DNA of 43,658 nt, taken from contig JAIQEY010000047.1 in the NCBI GenBank assembly GCA_020073565.1, positions 1-43,658 of the forward strand. The letters run 5' to 3'. Position numbers and translations under genes: made by a program. The number at the start of each line of letters is the position of its first letter. Position 1 is the stretch's first letter. This DNA comes from Terriglobia bacterium (GTDB taxonomy: Bacteria > Acidobacteriota > Terriglobia > Terriglobales > Acidobacteriaceae). Positions 39,949 to 43,658 of the stretch are shown piece by piece. Under the pieces are notes generated by a model. That model saw only the letters and a list, made by a program, of their open reading frames with translations. It did not search any database and was not told the origin of the DNA.

Positions 39949-40362
39949 ATGAAGAGACAGACGCTCCAACTCGCATCGCTTTGCTTGCTTACATTCGCCG
40001 CCACGCTTGCCCAGACCCAGTCAAAGATCACGGTGAAGGTGCCCTTTAATTTTGTGATTTCCGACAGAACATTTCCGCCAGGCCAGTATTCGGCCTCGTC
40101 GTCGCGTGACAAGCTAACCGTGCAGGATTCCACCGGCAAGCCGGTCTTCATCGGGGTCACCAATTCGGTCAGCGGACGCCGCGTCGGCGACACTGGTCAA
40201 GTCGTCTTCCACTGCTACGGCGACCGCTGTTTCTTGTCAGAGTTTTGGACGCCCACGCGGGAAAATGGCAACCAGCTATTGCCATCGCGCTATGAATCCG
40301 AATTGGCCAGGTATAGGAAAGGAACGGAGTTTGCCCTGCTCGAGCAACCCCGGAAGCGCTGA
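39949..40362 (+). CDS. Small secreted protein of the VPFNF type
   Basis: A 137-residue exported protein: signal peptide (LQLASLCLLTFAATLAQ), then KVPFNFVISDRTFPPGQY, a motif I associate with a large family of secreted beta-sandwich-like hypotheticals in Acidobacteriota. Two cysteines (HCYGDRCF) may form a disulfide. CAGGAG stands nine bases before the ATG. Its stop meets the end of the convergent amidohydrolase gene with no gap. Confidence 0.7.
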   Translation: MKRQTLQLASLCLLTFAATLAQTQSKITVKVPFNFVISDRTFPPGQYSASSSRDKLTVQDSTGKPVFIGVTNSVSGRRVGDTGQVVFHCYGDRCFLSEFWTPTRENGNQLLPSRYESELARYRKGTEFALLEQPRKR

Positions 40363-42075
40363 CTACTTCGCCTCGTACACGGTCTTGCCGCCCACCACCG
40401 TCCGAAGCACTTTCGTCTCGAGGACTTTCGGTGGCGGCACCGACGTGATATCGCGGTCGAGCACGACGAAGTCGGCCAACATGCCGGGTTGCAGCGTGCC
40501 TTTCTGCTTTTCGGCAAACTCGGCAAAGGCCGACCCGGTCGTGTAGGCCGCGATGGCCTCCTCCATCGTCAACTTTTGTCCAGGATAGTAACTCTTGGTT
40601 CCTTTCTCGTTCTGCCGCGTGATGGCTGAATAGAGTCCCCGAAATGGAGTGACCGGCTCCACCGGGTAATCGGTTCCAAAGGCCAGGTCGGCTCCCCGCC
40701 GCAGAAACTCCGCCCAGGCGTAAGAGTGCGCGGCCCGCTGCGGGCCCAGACGCGATTCAGCCCAGTTCATGTCTGTCAGCAGGTGATTGGGCTGCATCGA
40801 CGAGATTACTTTGAGTTCGTGGTAGCGCAGAATCTGCAGCGGCACGGTGACCTGCGAGTGCTCAATGCGGAGACGGTAGTCGGCGCCGCCGTCAGCTGCC
40901 TTGGTGCCGGCCGCATGGGCTGCCTTCTCCGCTTCGGAAAATGCGTCGAGGGCCATCTCGACACCCTTGTCGCCGATCGCATGGAAGCCGATCTGGAATC
41001 CCGCTAGCACGCGTTCCTTCGTCATCGTGTTCAGCTTGGCCTGCTCATATTGCGGGATTCCGGAATTCTTTGGATCGTCGCTGTATGGCTGGAGCAGCGC
41101 GGCTGTCTTCGAGCCGAGCGAGCCGTCCATGAAGCCCTTGAGCATTCCCGTGTGGAGCATATTGTCGGACGCGGGATGGGAATTCCGTTTCCGGTTCAAT
41201 TCGTCGATGGAATCATCGAACGGCAGCCATTCGGAAATGCGCGCGGTCAATTTGCCCGCGTGTTCCAGTTCCTCGTAGACTTGGAAGTCTTCCCAGGTGG
41301 AATTGTCTTGCGCGGAGGTGATCCCGTGACTGGCCAGATCCGACAGGGCCACTTCGATGGCCTGCCACCGCTTGTCATGGGTGGGCTTGGGGATAACCGC
41401 CCGCACTGCGTCCTGCGCCGTCTCGCGCAGAATTCCATTGGGGGTTCCCGATTCGTCGCGATCGATCTTGCCACCTTCCGGATCGCGGCTAGCCACCGTG
41501 ATGCTGGCCAACTGCAGCGCGCGTGTGTTGGCTACGCCGATGTGACCATCCACGCGCCCGAGATACACGGGGTGGTTGCCGCTTACTTCATCCAGATCCC
41601 ACCGCGTGGGTAAAACCTTCACCGGCCAGAGCGTCTCATCCCAGCCTGCACCCACCACCCACTCTCCCGGGCCGGCGGCGTCGACTTTGGCACGCAAGCG
41701 CTCGCGGAACTCGTCGAGCGTCTTGACTCCGACCATGTCGACATTCAATTTCTCGAATCCTGCACTGGCCAGGTGCATGTGAGCATCATTGAACCCCGGC
41801 ATGACGAAGTGCCCGTCCAGGTCCACGATCTTGGTATCCGGGCCTTTAGTCTTCATGACGTCATCGCGCGTTCCCACCACGAGAATCCGGTCACCGTGCA
41901 CAGCGATCGCCTCGGCTCGCTTGCCTGCGACCAAAGAACTACGATCCAGCACTCCCGTGTAGAGGTTGCCGTGCGTGAAGATCACATCTGCGGTCGCCTT
42001 CGGTGGCGCGCTCTGCGACGACATGACGGGCGTGATGGCCATAAAAAGTAAAGGTATTAATGCAATTCGCTTCAT
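40363..42075 (-). CDS. Exported amidohydrolase, YtcJ-like
   Basis: A 570-residue metal-dependent hydrolase with signal peptide (IALIPLLFMAITPVMS). Amidohydrolase-3 features: MPGFNDAHMHLAS (HxH), GFHAIGDKGVEMALDAF, RIEHSQVTVP and DLAFGTDYPVEPVTPF. Members hydrolyse N-substituted amides or formyl groups; the substrate is unknown. The ATG overlaps the M20 peptidase stop (TAATG), so both are translated from one message, perhaps in peptide salvage. Confidence 0.85.
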   Translation of the reverse strand: MKRIALIPLLFMAITPVMSSQSAPPKATADVIFTHGNLYTGVLDRSSLVAGKRAEAIAVHGDRILVVGTRDDVMKTKGPDTKIVDLDGHFVMPGFNDAHMHLASAGFEKLNVDMVGVKTLDEFRERLRAKVDAAGPGEWVVGAGWDETLWPVKVLPTRWDLDEVSGNHPVYLGRVDGHIGVANTRALQLASITVASRDPEGGKIDRDESGTPNGILRETAQDAVRAVIPKPTHDKRWQAIEVALSDLASHGITSAQDNSTWEDFQVYEELEHAGKLTARISEWLPFDDSIDELNRKRNSHPASDNMLHTGMLKGFMDGSLGSKTAALLQPYSDDPKNSGIPQYEQAKLNTMTKERVLAGFQIGFHAIGDKGVEMALDAFSEAEKAAHAAGTKAADGGADYRLRIEHSQVTVPLQILRYHELKVISSMQPNHLLTDMNWAESRLGPQRAAHSYAWAEFLRRGADLAFGTDYPVEPVTPFRGLYSAITRQNEKGTKSYYPGQKLTMEEAIAAYTTGSAFAEFAEKQKGTLQPGMLADFVVLDRDITSVPPPKVLETKVLRTVVGGKTVYEAK

Positions 42076-43331
42076 TATTCACCAACTCCCGACAATGCCA
42101 GCATGGTAAGCAGGATGCGCCGGAGGCCGAGGTCTCGTCCGTTGGCGTCGAACCATTCCTGCAACGTATGCGCACCGCCGCCCGACCCGCCGCCGCCGAT
42201 GGCGATGGCTTCACGGCCCAGCGAAAGCGGAATGTTGGCGTCCGTCGAGGCGCGCTGCACCTGCGCCGCATTGCCCAATTGTGCATCCACCGCGCGGATC
42301 ACTTTCAGGATGCGTGTGTCCGCCGCCAGTTCGCCCGCCGGACGGTTCCCGATCGCTACAACTTCCGACTGTACACCTGGCGGCTTCCGCTTGCCATGTC
42401 CGGCGGCAGCACGATTCTCCGCCTCGATGGCTTGATCCACCGCAACGCGCAGCGCGTGGTCCAGCCGGTCAATCTCCGCCATCGACGTGGACCGCAGATC
42501 GACCCGCATGCTGGCGGATTCGGGAATCGAATTGACCGAAGTGCCCCCGCGGATGACTCCCACATTGAACGTAGTTTTCGGCGAGGCCGGCACCGGCGTC
42601 TGACGGAAAACTTCAAGGGCGCGCGCGAGCACGATAATCGGATTGGGTGCGCCGAAATCACTCCAGGAATGTCCGCCCGGACCTCGCACGATCACTTCAA
42701 ACCGGCGACTGCCCAACGCTTCCGCCACTACGGTGTCCGAGCCTGCGCCGTCCACGATCACGCTGTAGGCAATCGAATCCCGCCAGCGCGGTGTTGTGAA
42801 CACGTGCCGCATCCCGCGCAGATCGCCTTCACCCTCCTCGCCCACATTTCCGATGAAGACAAACGGTAACGCATGGGAGATTCGCGCTACCCGGATTACG
42901 CCGGCCACCGCCAGCAGGGCCGCGATGCCAGCCCCATTGTCGGCCACTCCCGGACCGTACAGGCGGCTGCCTTGCTGCCGGATGTTCAGCGGCGTGGTTG
43001 CCGGAAACACCGTGTCGATATGCGCGCTGAGCGCGACCGAACGTCTGCCGTAACCAGGATGCACGCCGAACACGTTGCCCACTTCATCGGCCTGCACGTC
43101 ACCGAGGCCGAGTTCGCGAAAGCGTTCCGCCAGCCATGCGCCGCGCGCGGCCTCTCCGAACGGAGGCGCTGCAATCCGCGCCGATTCCATTTGCCACTCG
43201 ACAAATTGAGCTTCCTGGGACCGGAACCAGTCAAACGCCGCGCGCACTTCCGGCAAGCCGGCAAGCCGCGCCACTTCCTCCTGCACCGGGGGATTGGAAT
43301 CCGACATTTCGATTTGCGGGGTCAACTCCAT
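42075..43331 (-). CDS. M20-family metallopeptidase
   Basis: A 418-residue zinc peptidase/deacylase. Active-site motifs: ALSAHIDTVFP, YGPGVADNGAGIAALL, IGNVGEEGEGDL and, late, ASTDANIPLSLG. An insert with RGPGGHSWSDFGAPNPI is the dimerisation-domain signature. Similar proteins act as di- or tripeptidases (PepT-like). ATG at 43331 is used; the frame is open to 43463, and ATG 43307 is also possible. None has a clear ribosome-binding site. Confidence 0.8.
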   Translation of the reverse strand: MELTPQIEMSDSNPPVQEEVARLAGLPEVRAAFDWFRSQEAQFVEWQMESARIAAPPFGEAARGAWLAERFRELGLGDVQADEVGNVFGVHPGYGRRSVALSAHIDTVFPATTPLNIRQQGSRLYGPGVADNGAGIAALLAVAGVIRVARISHALPFVFIGNVGEEGEGDLRGMRHVFTTPRWRDSIAYSVIVDGAGSDTVVAEALGSRRFEVIVRGPGGHSWSDFGAPNPIIVLARALEVFRQTPVPASPKTTFNVGVIRGGTSVNSIPESASMRVDLRSTSMAEIDRLDHALRVAVDQAIEAENRAAAGHGKRKPPGVQSEVVAIGNRPAGELAADTRILKVIRAVDAQLGNAAQVQRASTDANIPLSLGREAIAIGGGGSGGGAHTLQEWFDANGRDLGLRRILLTMLALSGVGE

Positions 43332-43617
43332 CCTGGCGCTTATCTTATAACGCCCGCAGTCGGATTGGACCGGCGCGTTGGCGATTGATCGCGTTGTGAG
43401 TGCTATGGCGATGTTAGTGCGCCGGGATAAACCGGCTTGAAGCAGAGAACGGAAAATTCTCACGAGAAAGGACTAGCGATCCGCTCGGCCCCGAGTCTTG
43501 CGCTGCTACCGCGAGGGACACAGTGAAGCGTAGACAGGGGTATAGGCGGGGTGGGCTATTGAGCTGCGAAAACTTACAACCCGGACGCCGACGCGGTTAA
43601 TATGCGCGGAAGGCAAC

Positions 43618-43658
43618 ATGAGCAGGGACGATAGCGCGAGTCTGTGTTCAGTCCGGCG
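43618..43658 (+). CDS. Possible start of a gene running off the window
   Basis: ATG at 43618 has GGAAGG four bases upstream and stays open for 13 codons to the window end. Too short to identify. The preceding stretch 43332-43617, upstream of the divergent peptidase gene, shows no other feature I can support. Confidence 0.35.
   Translation, partial: MSRDDSASLCSVR

Noticed and set aside
1..43658. CRISPR array, prophage or integrative element boundaries
   Set aside because: No regularly spaced direct repeats with variable spacers, no integrase, phage structural genes or tRNA attachment site were seen.

Overview
The window is high-GC bacterial DNA and most resembles an Acidobacteriota genome (Terriglobia/Acidobacteriia-like). 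This is an inference from gene style: a VOC-SpoIIE phosphatase fusion, a winged-helix/PD40-propeller fusion, lactonase-type propeller lipoproteins, a VPFNF-type secreted protein and abundant REP-like palindromes with a broken REP-associated tyrosine transposase. No rRNA, tRNA, CRISPR array or prophage was seen.

Layout. 1-5 kb: the start of a radical-SAM gene of AhbD/NirJ type, a DinB-like gene, an ACT-domain protein, the dead transposase with its palindromes, the VOC-SpoIIE protein and a His-rich secreted protein. 4.8-11.7 kb: a minus-strand operon of four membrane redox proteins (19-haem anchored cytochrome, separate cytochrome b, 13-haem/cytochrome-b fusion, 7-haem NapC-type protein), 39 c-type haem motifs in all. 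11.9-13.2 kb: two related Crp/Fnr-family genes, one complete and one lacking its DNA-binding domain. 13.5-20 kb: TonB-like protein, PEBP-like protein, hydrogenase maturation protease, ArsR/SRPBCC pair, second DinB copy, an unrecognised gene and an S41 peptidase. 20.2-25.1 kb: hoxEFUYH, a group 3d-type NAD-linked [NiFe] hydrogenase. 28.1-31.9 kb: hypC, hypD, hypE, hypA, hypB. 32-43.6 kb: ordinary genes (lactonase-like propeller, PHP phosphatase, HtrA protease, vapBC-type toxin-antitoxin, winged-helix sensor, amidohydrolase, M20 peptidase).

The strongest unifying signal is regulatory. Nine GTGA-N6-TCAC palindromes lie in non-coding sequence upstream of the radical-SAM gene (two), the cytochrome operon, both Crp/Fnr genes, the tonB-like gene, hoxE, hypD and hypC. 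The complete Crp/Fnr protein has a CRP-like recognition helix (RETVTR), which fits a TGTGA half-site, together with FNR-like cysteines. My inference is a single redox-responsive regulon that couples haem supply, quinone-linked periplasmic electron transfer and H2/NAD(H) metabolism, with an HTH-less paralogue as a possible modulator.

The cytochrome operon recalls the Geobacter quinol oxidoreductases ImcH (NapC-type, seven haems) and CbcL (multihaem plus cytochrome b). Here the CbcL architecture appears both fused and split in one transcription unit, and the large cytochromes show regular internal haem-repeat periods. Terminal partners (outer-membrane conduit or reductase) are not in the window, so the electron acceptor is unknown. 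All functional calls are from reading the sequence; no database search was run.
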